DNA of 64,000 nt from Opisthocomus hoazin (GCF_030867145.1 NC_134429.1:18709115-18773114); one strand, 5' to 3'; counted from the first letter of the stretch, positions 1 through 13,400 are shown. Notes: generated by a model from the sequence alone, not told the origin. Made by a program: numbers and translations.

Positions 1-3000
1 TACCATGAAACCAAGAGAAAGAATACTGTCTTCCTCACAGGCTGCAAGATCAGCCCTGGCACCAAACCTGAAAATGGCTGCAACGGGCTCTCTAGAGACA
101 CGTACAGCTCCTCTGAATCCCAGACCCCTGGGATTTAGGTAACAACAGACAGCTGCTCAGCAAAATTGTACATAGGCACAGACATGTTGCCTGTAATCAT
201 CACCTGCTGCTGGGTTTCAATTCCATAATGTCTTGCCTTATACAAATGCATATGCAAATGTCCATGTCTGGTTTATGCGTAGACAGCTTGCTTGCTTTCC
301 CCCCTTCCCCTTTGATTTCCACTGTACTCTTGGGTTCGCATCTATCCTTATAGCTTGTGGTTGCTTTTATGTGTGCACAGCGAAGATGGTATTGAAAATC
401 CAACCTCATTCTCAACTAACAGATGAAATCTGATGCAGACACAGTTTTTAACGGATTCTTTCCCACACCACATGTGATGATAAATAGGTCAAAGCAAGGG
501 AGAGTCAGACCTGCACAGAGAGATAAGTGCCTCTAGAAAATGCCATGCCTACAGTATTAGACACTTGCCCTGTTAATTCCTCAGTTTAATGCACAGCCAA
601 TAAAGACTCAATAAACTTTACACACAGACACCATCACTCTTCCTCAGTGCATTCAACACTTTCTTCCTTAAGATTCTCCTATGGATCTCAAAGAGTAGGT
701 CAGTCAACACATCTTCACTTAGTCTTTGGTCTACTCAGGGATCTCCCTGTGTTCCTGTCATGGGCTGGAAACAACCAGATAGGTTTGATATGCAATTGAC
801 CCTTCTAGTTTTAAAAATGCATGTGCAAAGCTGCTTGTATGCTTAAATGTACTAGGTGAAATCTTACTATCAAAAGAGGACATCCAAGCTAGCTGCAAGC
901 AGGCAGAAGTCACAGATCTGTGCTGTCAAGTTTTTCCGACATATTGCCTCTAGAAGGCCAACTGCTCTGTTTCAGAAACTACAAGCCTCCTACTTTGTAC
1001 TTCTGCCACACAGGAGATCCCCTCCTCTCCCCATACAGTACTGCTCCTCACGCTTCTCACAGCCTGTACCACTCACGCTGCGCTGGAAACCGGGACATGC
1101 TGCCTGCTGCAGCTGCTGCCCAGCTGGCCACAGAGAGCCCTGGGCATCCCCATTCTCGGGCTCAGTCCCCCAAGTCTGGATTCCTTTCACCAGCTCTTCC
1201 AAACAGCATAACCACAATGCCTGGGCAACACAGGGAAGGTTTAGAGGGACTGGTCAAGGTGCTGGCCTCGCACAGAGAGCACGGTGCACTCAGGAGCATC
1301 CAAAACCGTCCCACTCTCTTCAGAACTCTGCAGAGACTTACGATGAAGACAAGTCATCAGGCAAAGCACTTGCACGCTGCAGTGATATACTCTGCAGACC
1401 AGTTATGACCATTTCTGAACTGCACACAAGTCCCGACCAAGTCTGAGGATATTTTTATTGTCTCTGGCTCCTATAAGAATAAGCTAATAATAAGGGGAAC
1501 TCGTTTCAAAATCCTTGCTATGGTGATGTTAGGATTCACCCCAGGGCATACTGGCTGCAATACCATTTGAAAATAATCCTCACATAACAGGGCAAGGAAT
1601 ATGCAGAGCACAGCAAGCCCCTCCACCTTACTGTGGATGCAGCCAGAATTCCTAGGGGCAGAGCAGCCCACATCTGCCCTGACAACAAGTGCTGTTATTG
1701 CTCTTGTGAACAGCGTGCTAGCCAAACTCTCAGTTCCACCTTCTCCTACCCTTTGCCCCTTCCCCAGCACAGGCTGGTACAGTGGGGAAATGTGGCACCA
1801 GCAACTTTTAGAAGTTTAGAGCCAGTGCATCCATAGAGATTGTGGACAGGAGGGGACACACCTTCCCATACGGCCCAACACTTTCCCTGGCTCTGCAAGA
1901 CTTTCTCAGAGTCTATAAAAGAGGTACTCCGTCTCACCTGCATGAAGAAAGCAAGAACAAAAGACCCACAGAGGAAAGCCAAATTTCTTGAAATCAAGAT
2001 TTTTTCATTGTCCCAGCAGCACCCACCTTTGAGGTCAGGTGCTTCCAGTTTCATTAAAAGATAGCGTGTAGGCTCCCTACAAACATAAAAGGGCTGCAAA
2101 CCTTCTTACCGTAGCTGGCAACACTGATAGCAACTGTGGGATGTCACAAATGGTCTTTAGGAGTAACCCTGACAAATCATCTATTCACGCGGTGTGCAGA
2201 GAAAAATGTAACTCGGGAATAGGAAGAGATGGGGTCAGCTCAGTGTGTTGCTGAGAGACCTGCCCAGGGGTGCAGCGCAGGCTGCCCAGAAACTCCCTGA
2301 GGCGTTGCTCTGTTACTTGTACCCTGGATGGGGTCCCACCGTCCATATTGACATGGAAGAGACAAATCCTGCCAGAACCCCAACAGCTGCTTGATGACAA
2401 AGCTGGGTTCCTGAGGAGCTGAGAGTCATTTAGCCTCATTTTCTGGAAGTTAGACCTCAAGGCCACACGCCGGAATATGTGGCACACCAGTCACTGATAA
2501 CTAATGCTGCTGAACAAGTAACAGGAAGATCTGTTACTTCCAGCAACAGCTGTGACGGGTAATTTTGTAACTAGCCAGAAGACTTCTGTGGCAGAAGCCC
2601 AGGTCTTTAAGTCAGGCACCACACCTAGTCTGTTGATGCCTTACTTTCTTCATCTTTAGAAGTACAGTGGTAGCAATAGGTCAGAAAGGACAAGCACAGC
2701 GTAGCGGTTCCAGATGGAGGAACTGGCCATTCCCCTGAAGCTCAGAGATGGACACCAATCACTAGCACTGCCTAAATACCAAATATGAACATTGATCAGA
2801 CTTTTGTTCAGTGTCGTAAACACAGCAGTAGAGAAGGCACCTCCAAAGGTCCTACCGAGAAAACTGGCAGGTGGTACACAAGGGAACCCTGAGCCTGCAG
2901 GCAGGCAGCTGGCACACGTGATATCTGATACCTTGTGTTTATCAGAATAGGAACTAATAACTTACTTCCCTCTATCTTTTTTGAACATTGTTTTTTTCTG

Positions 3001-6000
3001 AATTGCTCTCTACATGTTTTCATTCTTGTTCAAGCATTACAGTCGCGCGCAGATACTGCCAGGTGATGGAACATTTACAGTCAGATCACAGACAACAGCT
3101 GCACACACCAAGTCTAAATCTCTAGAGTCAGCAGTGACCTTTCAGAGACAACTTGGCTATCTGGCTTTAGAATCTTTGGGGCTTTTCTAAAGCTAACCTT
3201 ACCTGTCTCTGATGTAAGGTAGTGACATTTCCTCGGTTAATCCCTTTCTTGCTCAGTCCTGTACGTGATGTACGCCACTGCTGCTAGGTTCCACGCTGCT
3301 GCCTGATCCGGCAGGGTTTCCAGCTCTCTCTGCACCTACTGATAGAACAAATGCCTGTTTCACTCATCAGTGGGCAGTAGTCACTCCTCACTCCCCACTA
3401 CCTCACTGTTTGGTAGGTTTATTCAGCAGCAGCTACAGGATTAACCAGACAATATTTGACTGAGACTTTTCAGAAATTAGGAATCCTTACAGCCTTTCTG
3501 TTCACACACAAGTAGAGGTTTTGCAGCCTGCAGAGTTTCTTTCAATCCATGTGACCTGCGCTCAAAATTACAATCCCAAGGCTTAAAAAGCCATTGGAAG
3601 CAATGTGGTCTTTGGGGTTGTCTGGGCACGTTTATCATGCAATGTCTTCTCCAGGAAGACATAGCCTGGTCTCAGACCGGCAAAGAGAAGCTAGGGGCTG
3701 AGATGTTCAGAAACACCTCAGGGTTCAGAGTTCCCCATTGCCACCATAAAGGAGCATCCAAATGCCGCTGCTACTGTCCCTTTGGAGAGAGACTCTGCAA
3801 GGGCTCGTGCTGGAGTCTGAACCGAAGCGTCTCTTGTGTGTCAGGCTCTAGTCCCTCAGTCTTGGATGAAGAGGTCAATCTTTTATGACCATCTCCAAGC
3901 AATGAATCTGGGTTCTGAGTGTGGGGCCTCACTATGTCAGGAGACCTAGGGAAGACAGATTGCTTCTCCTTCCTTCAGCGAAGGAAGCGAAGCACACAAA
4001 CACAGGTGGTAAAAGATCCCAAGTGCAGTGGCTCACTCCCTGCCCCAACCTCCACGGAAGAAAGGACTCTCCTCCAGCTGCACCTGCCCATACACATACA
4101 TAGGCTCAGGGCAGGTTAAGGCTGAAACACACAGTGACAAAACAGAAGAAAAGATGTTACAGACTTCCTAATCCCTTCTCCCTCCTCTGTGCTACCATGA
4201 CCTGAACACGTAATGCTAAACAGAGTGCTCAGGGATGACACTGAAGGAAGAACCAGTGGATTCTTCCAACCACTGATGTAGCAACTTGCACCTCTGTCTT
4301 CACGGCACACATTCCTAAAATTATTTACAGAAACTGGCTGTGATTTCAACTTTCGCCCACCTTAACGATATCCAGCCATGAGCTGAACATTATACACATC
4401 GCCAGAAGCATCATTTTGCAGTTTCCTTTTTGCTTGGGGCCACCGGAGCCACCAGTTTGCTGAATTGCTCAAGTTACTAACCTTTTGGAAAGAACAAAAA
4501 AAAGAAAACTAAAATAAGAGCATAACCACTTCTCAAACACGTAATTAGTTTTTGCAAGTCCAGTGGCTTTACTGACACTCCTTGGACTTAACGTCATCAG
4601 TGAGACAGCACTGTTACCAGGGACAGCATCTGGCTTCCCGACATTGAGATTTTGCTGACAACTCATAATGGGTGACCAAAGAAGCCATACAGTTCTCCTA
4701 CAACTTAGAGGTTGTTCACACGAAATCTACGTAATTTCTGAATGACTAAGGATATTTGTTAGACTTCAAGTCTATATGATTTATACACTGTATAGACAAT
4801 GTATGAATTACCTTGTAAGCTCCACCTCGTAAATTGTTTTCATCCCACCATAAAAATCTTCATTGCTAGTTACAGGATACACGTTCTGTTGTACTTCTCT
4901 GTGCTCTTGGGAAACAACTGTCAGTCAGTCTTTACTTAAAGAGCCTTTTGCTATGTCGCAACACCTATAGGAGATGTTACTCACACAAGGTAAAGTGACT
5001 TGCCACGCCAGGGAACCTGCAGCAGAACAGCAGATCAGCCAGGCTGCAGAAAGCGTAGAGGAACAGCCAGTGCTGGGGGTGCAGGTCAGCACCGCAGCAA
5101 GCACATCACGGTGCGGCTGGCGCCAGAGCGGGCACAGGGACATCGACTCCCCAGGATGCCACACGAGTCGTGATAGCTCACATAGTCCTGTGACTGGGGT
5201 AAAAAAAAAAAAAAACAGCTTAAGAACAAATAATTTTTCTGCAGCCTGAAACCAGAAGACAAAATTGTTGTGTTCCTTTCAGCTCTGCTGACCTTTAGGC
5301 CAGCCTAGAGATTTTGCAGGGACTAGGACTTGCTGCCCTGGGGGTTTCCAGGTCTTGGGGTATTCGCAGTGCCTGTCTAATGCCTGCCCTCCTTTGGCAC
5401 AAGGAGAATGACTGCCCTGCAACCTGTCACAGGTAAGGCTGGGCCCACATGACTCATACAACGTGGCAGACACATGTGTGATCCATGTAGTACCAGGCAT
5501 GCACTCCTGAGGCAAGTTAAGTTCTCTCCCTGAAAAAGTCAGGGCTTTGCAAAGACCCCTGGATGCCTCCCTCGAGCAGCACTGAGGACCCTGCAGCACA
5601 CACTCCGCAGAGCAACGCCGCAGCCTACGGAGCGAGTCCCGCAGCCACCTCTCCGGGCTGTCTGCCCAGCCTGGCCCCCAGCAGCAGCAACTCCTTGCAG
5701 ACAATCCCTGCGGAGCAGGGGCCGGGTGCGAACACAACTGACATTTCAGAGAGGGAAACCAAACCAGACAGAGGCAAAAAACCCAAGTCCCTGACGTTAC
5801 CAAGCCGTGTATTTCCTTTCCAGCTTAGCACCTGGCACGGCACATATCAGCGGATGTGACCTTTCTCAAATCTCTCATGGCAAACCTGAGTCACTGATGC
5901 ACGTCTAAGTCACAGGAGAATGCGCAGAAAAAATGCAGGAGATAAAGGATCTGGGGTAGCCACAGCAGCAGAAACGTGTCATATATTTGTAGTGGAAAAC

Positions 6001-8286
6001 CAAAAAAGAGACAAAGTAGGAAGGAAGTGAACATAAAAAGCATAAACTTATGGACTTGTGGCTTTTTTTTTTTAATTATAATAACTACTGAAACATGAAA
6101 TACATGTTAACTCCCAAATCTGCAGTCTGAAAGGAGTGTTTAAGAACTGCAAAATCCAGTTCATTTATACAAATTTTTTCCAATACGGCTCTCAAACACC
6201 ATCTGTTCTTGTTCGTCTCCTAATGCTTCTCCAAAACTGACTGCAGCAAGGCAACTAGCAAAACAAACCTCCACTTCAAACAAATAGCCTTGTTAAAACT
6301 CCAAGCAGCTGTATGTGATAGCCTCACATGTGAGAAAAAGGATTTTAGACAGAAATACCGAAGACAAGTGGGGTTGTTTTTTTGTTTGCAGGTTTTTCTC
6401 CTGCTTTTTTTGTAGCCATCTGACCTAACCTCTGTCTGTAGCTAATTAAAAACAACATAAGGGGCAGGCCATGTGGTCTACAACTTGTGGCTAGCACAGT
6501 TGGAAAGAAATTAAATTATTCATGAAAAAATGGTGTTATTCTCACTCAGAAACACAAAATTGTAGTAATCAGTCAGTTTTACACTTGGTTCTTTTAAAAC
6601 AGTCAAGAGGCCACATTTTAGTGACGACATTCATGCAGACAGTTTTGCACGTGCTTAAGTGACTTCCTGAATCCGGGCTCTATGGCAACCAAGACGCATT
6701 TGATTTACAAATCATATAGGTTTACCAAGTGCTCTAACTGCCAATACAGCTCACTCAGACCAGCGTTAGCACTGGTTTGTAGAATAAAACAAAAACTGAC
6801 ACCTCAGCTTACTGCATCACACTGGAAAAAATTTCCAGCACAGCTCTATCTTTATCAGGTTAGATGAAGCTGCACAACTTAGGCTGTGTCTCTCTCAAGT
6901 GCCTGAAACGGGGGAAATCTGAATGGTTGAAAAACAGTAACTTACTTTGTGACACAGTCTCATATTTTTGAGAAGGGAAAGTTTCATTTCTGGCACTTAC
7001 GAAGATAAGTGTGGGCAGAAGGCGACACCAATTTGTTCAAGATCCTCTGCCTATTTTTAACTACTTTGCCATTTTAGGGAGGACTGGAACAAAAAATCCA
7101 AGCAAATTTTTCACAGAAAAGTGACAAGGCTGAACATGGCAATTAAAAAAAAAATGTTATTCCTTTATTTAGAGTGAAGTATCTACATTAGTTTATCTAA
7201 ACCAGCAGTTTACCAACACCCAAATCCTCAAAAAAATCAAATCACAAATGCGTTTAATCATATGAAATGTTACGGTTTAACTCTTCTCATAGGATTATCC
7301 GCCTTGGCACAGCGATTGGATACAGTTCCACAGCAGCACAGCCTGGCTCACAGGTGCACATTAGCACAAAAGCCAGCACTTAGAGCCTGCGAGGGCTTGC
7401 TATTGGAGGCCTTCAGCCACGCAGCATGCCAAATTGTCTGTCTTCAGTTTTCCAAATGCTGATGAGAAAATGCAATTTGTCCTCAGCTACCCTACCTCTG
7501 CTGTGCAATTCCAGGGCCAGTAACCAGTTACTTCTTCAGCCAGAGGAAACCCAAGCCCAAGGCTGCAAGGAATCTGCTGATCAGGAGGCTGCAGGAAGGC
7601 ACAAGAACACAGTGCACTCGGGCATCTTCCTGCACCTTCCTACCAGAGGACAGAAACAAGTCAGATTCGTGGAAACAGCTGATGAGCCCGCACCACAGAG
7701 GAGCTCTGCTGCCACGGCAGCACTTCTGTCCAGCCAGCGGCTCATCTGTTCTTGTGGGCTGCGTTCTCATCATATAACCCACAACCTCAGATAGCTCATT
7801 AGTTATCTGCACCTTGCTCAGTTACACGGAAACATGGTACTTGCTCTGCTGTCTCTGAAGCGCAGCCTACAGCTTGATAAGCATCGTTTCTGAGAATTTG
7901 TTGGGTGTTCGCTGGAATGCATTTCTCAGATTTATCCACTGCACTCTGCCATCCAATTCCCTGCAAGACGACAGCATTTAGGCCACAGCACACTTCCAAA
8001 GACCTCCACCTCCACAACAGGGAGTCTATGTTTTTGACGGGGCTGAGCCTTCTCATCTTGAACGTACCAGCAACTCTGAGGTCAGAACTGCTGCCAGGCC
8101 AGATTTACAGAGAAAAAGCAACACACAGCTTTCCCAAGTCGCACAGAAACCCAGGCACAAGGTAGCATGTGAAGTCCAAGCCTGCTAAGCCATAGGACTG
8201 ACCATTCGGTGATCCCGCTTTCTGTAAGAATTACACACACTGGAATGACTTTCCTCTTTTGTACTCTCCAATCACACACACACATC
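1..8286. other. No recognisable gene; expected side for TNFRSF18
   Basis: I see no coding exon here that I can name. Several minus-strand stretches end in good splice-donor motifs, with exon ends near 1938, 2109, 2969, 3202 and 6950, but the sequence upstream of each gives no cysteine-rich TNFR repeat or other known domain. A plus-strand open frame (856-1446, 196 codons) overlaps another in a second frame (920-1408); both have simple, low-similarity composition. By human synteny TNFRSF18 should lie on this side of TNFRSF4 on the minus strand. I searched by eye for its typical PWTDC-like and DCxC-like segments without success. Content is otherwise moderate-GC single-copy DNA without clear CR1 copies. 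Confidence 0.5.
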
Positions 8287-8307
8287 TAGCTGCTACCACA
8301 ATTTATT
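8269..8307 (-). terminator. TNFRSF4: Probable poly(A) site of TNFRSF4
   Basis: Read on the minus strand there is an AATAAA hexamer (8307-8302). About 16 nt further on comes a GT-repeat tract (8286-8269, GATGTGTGTGTGTGAT), the usual downstream GU-rich element. I noticed no other canonical AATAAA on this strand between the TNFRSF4 stop codon and this point, so it is the best candidate 3' end of the transcript. Confidence 0.55.
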
Positions 8308-10362
8308 TCAAGAAGTCACTACAACACTTCGTATATAATACAAATGTTTATATACATTGTATATGCACTTCAAAATAGGAAATCACTGCTAAGTACACCA
8401 TATGTATAACATATAAGAAAACATATGTTTAAAAACATGTTTCTAGACACCAGTTGTATCCTCAAATACATTTCCTGCTGCATATTTTGGCATATGCTTT
8501 GGTACTGTGCACATAAAATACCTATCTCTAATGACTTATCTACTGAGGAGTTGCATTTGAAGTGAAAAACACTTCTGAATTACGTAACTTCCAAGTTTAC
8601 TTCTTTAACTTTTACACTGAGGTACTTAAATCACATCAAAAGCTATCGATACTAACACTTCAGGTTTCTCTCAGACACTTCAGATTTTGAACTTGCTACC
8701 TAAAATCTGAATGCTTCCCAAAACTACAGACTGATTAACTTGTAGTAAAACGTTACAGAAGTAAAATTCATTTCACACACCGTACAGGCAAACAAACAGG
8801 TATTTTAACTGCACAGAGACTAAACCAAGAACACTTCTTCAGTTCTGAATGCAGGTTCCATTGACAGCATGCACAACATGATCACCCAGATGAATGGTCA
8901 GAGCATAGTTTAGGCATCTACCCACTGTTACACAATCTTTGCAGATCTTTGCTAAAACGCGACCCTTGAAGTCCCAGAGAGTCAGCAATGTGTGGAGAGT
9001 TCACATCTCGCCTCTTGTCAACAGAGAACATGTAAGGAGTTACTCTTTTCTAAACCATCATTCATCAGCAGAAAAACTCTAAATGTCCACACACATTGCT
9101 CCTAAACCTAAGGCGTGAACAGATTTCCCCCAAATCCAGAGCACTGCCTGGAACCAAACTTGCTTGCGGGTTTCTCCGTACACCCACAGCAAGCAATCAA
9201 GTCCCACAAAAGCAGTTTAAGCTAAACAGTTATACTGTGGGGATGTCCAAGCTTGACCGAAGCAGCCTTGCTGACGATTGACACACCAGGGTATTCAGCA
9301 CAACAGGATGTCCACCAAGAGGAAGCACACAGCACGTCGGTTGCACAGGGCTGATAGACAACACAAGTGGTACTCTGCCATTCTCCTTCTTTTGAACTAC
9401 AGTTTCCACTAATAATGTTCTATTCGGAAATTACCGTTCCCTTTGCCTTCTGGTAATCCATATATTCTACTTTCCACACATGTGAAGATCTCCATGGAAA
9501 TTTCCAGACACTTGGAGATCTGGAGCTACCTGGTGATCATGAGTAATTCCATTTGTTGGCCTGACAACAGGGATATTGCTCAATATGTTAACATCACATT
9601 TTCTCAATGAGTATATTTGAAGAAATGCAGAACAGAGAGAAGTGACATTGAATAGCCATCTATTAACAGTCACTTAACAGCTAGCACCAGAATTCTGGAG
9701 CTATTCTGGTGCACAGCCAGCATGAGAGTTACAAGCAATGGCAACTGTCTCTGGAGGCACAGCTGACATACACCACTCCACTTGACCAAGAAGAAATAAC
9801 TTGAAAAAAATGGAAGCACAAAGGAAGCTGGCTAGGTTCATCAGGGGAGATTCTCCACCTAAAGTGAGGAGAGTTCATTTGGAAACTAGACTGAAACACT
9901 GGAGACACGTGCACTGAGAAAAAAAGAGACAGGCTCTGCTTAGCATCTCAGAATTGTAAGACAAGACACAAACTCAGTCATAAAGCAGGTCTTTTGATAG
10001 CCCTGTTTTTCTGTCTGCTCAATGATTAGCTCTTGCAGCTTCATAAACACTTTCTTCAGCCCAAAGACAATCACTACAAACAGAATTGGCCAGAAATGCA
10101 GAGAGGACTATATCAACTCAGTCCTGGCAACAGGGATGCTGTGCACAGGCTCTGCCCAAGAGAAAGAATGACAATGATTCCACCAAGAACAGCTACTCCC
10201 ATGGGTCCTAATCCCGAGGGGGCCACTCAATGAGACCCAAAGGAACTGAAGTGCAATTCAACAGTTACACACACCCACACATGCAGCCACAGAAAGCTCT
10301 GCCACATTACTTGTTACAATTGATCGGCTCAGAAATGCAGGAAATGGTAACGAAATGTGGAG
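8287..10362 (-). other. TNFRSF4: Probable 3' UTR of TNFRSF4
   Basis: This stretch of about 2.1 kb runs from the TNFRSF4 stop codon to the probable poly(A) site. Short open frames occur in it (for example minus strand near 9000-8860 and 10240-10130), but each is bounded by stops with no splice or domain support. A TGTATATA Pumilio-type element lies at 8356-8349 on the transcribed strand. The assignment is inferred from the stop codon and poly(A) signal, not from transcript data. Confidence 0.45.
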
Positions 10363-10433
10363 TCAGTTTTTGATGAGACTAGAATTGGAGTCAATTTGTT
10401 CTTCCTGGACAGGAATTCGACAGCTCCTTCCTT
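10363..10433 (-). CDS. TNFRSF4: TNFRSF4 coding exon 7 (cytoplasmic tail)
   Basis: The last coding segment, after a CTTTCAG acceptor. It completes a Glu codon and encodes EGRSCRIPVQEEQIDSNSSL then IKN and a TGA stop (10365-10363). The PVQEEQ motif is the expected TRAF-binding element. Confidence 0.93.
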
Positions 10434-13400
10434 CTGAAAGACAGATAAAACAAAAAATGCTGTACAGAGTAGAAGGATCAGGAAAAGGGAAGCCAGAGAC
10501 TTTTCTAGTTTCATGGATGACTAGGCAGCTACGAATGACATTTGGATCAGTCCTTGTCTTTCCAGACAGTTCTAGAAAACATCAAGTGTGGGTAACAGTG
10601 AAAATACACTTTACGTTTGCTCTATGAAGGGAACACAAGGCAGCTGTGACCTGCCTCAAGAGCCAGGCTGCCAAACCTTTCCTGTGTTTGCAGGAGACAT
10701 TTGAAGACAGTTCACTTCTACGCAGGCAAAAAAGTTCACAATGTTGTCTTTTAAAAGACTGTTGATTCCAGATCCTCTCTGTAGTGAATGGAATACCCTG
10801 CACAAAATTATTACATCATTTTTGCAAGGACTAAGGGGGGGAAGAGCTAGAAGAAGTTAAAATCAGAGACAGAGAGAATCCTTTTGTGTGCCAACAATCA
10901 GAGGATTCTGGGCTCTCAAGAATGCAAACTTGAGACACTATGACCTCCAGTGTGCATCACAACTAAATAGAGAGGATCAACCACTGGTATTAACTACAGA
11001 TTACACTGCACTGCTTAGGTAGGCTTCACTATGACTGAAACAAATTATCAAAGTTCAAGTAGGGGGCCCTGGTTATTCCCCTTCCTATACATTTTTCACC
11101 ATAAAAAGGAACTCACCCTTCTGGTTGTTTCTACAAGGCCTCCTCTTAGTCTCTTTTTTGGCTGCTTGGATAATCAACAGGAGGATGGACATTCCACTCA
11201 CCATGAGCAATATCAAACAAATAAGGATAAGTGATAGAGACCCTGGAAAAAAAACAAAAGAAGAATACACTAAAAAGAGATTCCTGATTCTAGCTGGAGT
11301 TTCCGCAGCTTTCCAGCTTCAAAAGAAGGAACCTAGACCTCCAGAAGCAGCCCTGAACCACAAAGCCTAGAAGTCCCAGCTGCCAAGCAGAATAGCAAGA
11401 AATCTGGAATCCTGCGCATCTCACTGAAAGACTGTGTAAAATACAGACAGAGCGTCTGTGAAAGAGTGTGATTTCATTTCCCAAGAATTCAGTTTCAGGT
11501 GAGAATTACTGACCAGCTTTGGTAATAGTGAGACTAGACGTGGTCATTCCCTGTTCTTACCCCAGTTAGTCTCCGTGCGGCTGTTCCCATTCGGGCAAAT
11601 GAAAGGAATCACACTGGGTCTGGACGGTGAGAAGCTTGCAGTCGACACGTTATTCCTGCGGTCAGCGGTGGAAACATTCAAAGCAGGTGTTGTGCTCTGA
11701 GAGGTAGCTGGCTGTGTGACATGGCTGCTGCAAACAGCATCATACGTTTTTGTCCCTGGTCGAAGAGTACTTTTCCCAAGCATGCTGCAGCTAGAGATGT
11801 AAAATAAATTAGTGTACTTTTCAAACAGTTGCAGTAATGACTTCATAAGTGATCTCCACAGAACAAGTGAGTGAACATTATAGTCCATGTTTTATCAATA
11901 CAAACTCTGGCTTCACCTTTCCTAGATTCTACAGATAGTGAAGAACAATTAAGCTAATTGAAGTTATTACTGGGAAAAAAAATGACATTCTGTTTTTCTC
12001 AGCATCTGTACATGTAACAGCCTTGAAGCACAGCTGCACTTGGCAAGGCAACCTTTTGCTACAGAAACAAAACATCCAGACCTTTAAAAAAAGTCTCAGA
12101 ATACTGCTGTTGCCATAGGTCAAGAGAGAAAAGGCGGAAGGCACACAGATGCTTCAAATCAGTACACAGACTGCTCAAGGCTCCCGAGAGTCACGAGGAA
12201 CATGGTTCCCCTGCACCTACTGCAGGTTTACTCTACACCCCATGATCTGGGCATCAGCTGCTACAGAAGTAAACAAAAATGTTGCTCTCAACGTGTTTAG
12301 ATCAGTGATACATACTTGGTCCAAGGCCGACAGTTTTCATTTCTCCCTATGGAATAAGACCCTTCAGGACATGGTGAGCATACTGGGAAGAAAGAAAGAG
12401 GCAGAATTTGAGTTCAATTAGCAATATAACTGTATGGCAGCTACACAGTAATTACACTAATAGCTTATACTAGTAGTCTAGCTTATAGAACAGACCCAAA
12501 GAAACCCACATAGCCTCCAAAAACCATAGTCATTGGGTCAGAAGTAACACAACATGCTCAGTGGTTCATTTTCATCTGCAGCTGGCAAGGTTCCCTGTTT
12601 TCTCTACTGGCCAATTATGGCTGTTAACTGGGAGAGCATCAAGATTTCTGATAGCTCAGGAATCACAGAGTAACAGTTTGCACCACTACCCTGCTATAAG
12701 ACTTGTGTGGAGATACCAATGAGACAAATGACAACAGCTTTTACACTAGAAATAACAAGCATCTCATCTGAAGTGGAGGCAAGAGTTTGGAGAGCCTGAC
12801 ACACCGCTAACTTACCGCTTCCCAGTGTATATCTAACATCTGGCATGTAACCTGCAACACACATGCAAGTTCTGTCAGAGGTCTTCTCACACTTCTTCAC
12901 TTCCACACTTCCCTTCCCTAGCAACAACAGAGGGCAAATAGATGAACAACAAGAAAGAAATTAGGAAAGAAAAAAATTAATCACTCAGTGCCTATCTGTT
13001 GTGTGTAGAAACAACTGCAGAGAACAGTGTTTATTAACAGTTCTGAAGACGCCAGTTTTCAGGCAGTACAAGCCTGCTTCCCTTTGAAGGCTCCACCATC
13101 AGTACCAACCAGGAGGCATCAGCTATTGAAACGATAACCTAGTCTTTGGACTTGGTCGCCTCAAGTGACAGGCTTTATGACACGAGCCTTTGAGAAGCAT
13201 GCAAAGATAAGAAAACATATAAAGACTGATTGCCTCCCAGATTTGTATCAAAAAATGTCCACTATACAGCTGACTTACTAGTGATGCAGATTGTACAGCT
13301 CTTGCAGAAGTTGTGGTTGTGCTCACTGTTAAAGTATTCATCTTGACACGGGGCACAGTCGGTGTCCGTTTCTGCAGTACAGCGCTTTCTCATTCTTTCA

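Noticed and set aside
540-570. Possible miR-200 family hairpin (CAGTATTA seen at about 552)
   Set aside because: The miR-200 cluster lies in this neighbourhood in human, but the full mature sequence and a hairpin are not present here.
2245-2340. CR1-like segment (GGCTGCCCAGAAACTCCC)
   Set aside because: Only about 10 bases match CR1. Flanking sequence does not follow the element.
4925-5164. Minus-strand cysteine-rich frame considered as a TNFRSF18 exon
   Set aside because: Cysteine spacing does not fit a TNFR repeat, and the possible acceptor and donor leave no sensible phase with neighbouring sequence.
8860-9000. Minus-strand frame ending in KDCVTVGRCLNYALTIHLGD and further residues then stop
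   Set aside because: It looks protein-like but opens right after a stop, has no clear acceptor, resembles no family I know and sits in the TNFRSF4 3' UTR.
10130-10240. Minus-strand hydrophobic stretch (GPMGVAVLGGIIVILSLG) downstream of the TNFRSF4 stop
   Set aside because: It lies in the probable 3' UTR, starts right after an in-frame stop and has no splice acceptor that joins it to the TNFRSF4 chain. The exon-7 tail with its TRAF motif and stop is a better end.
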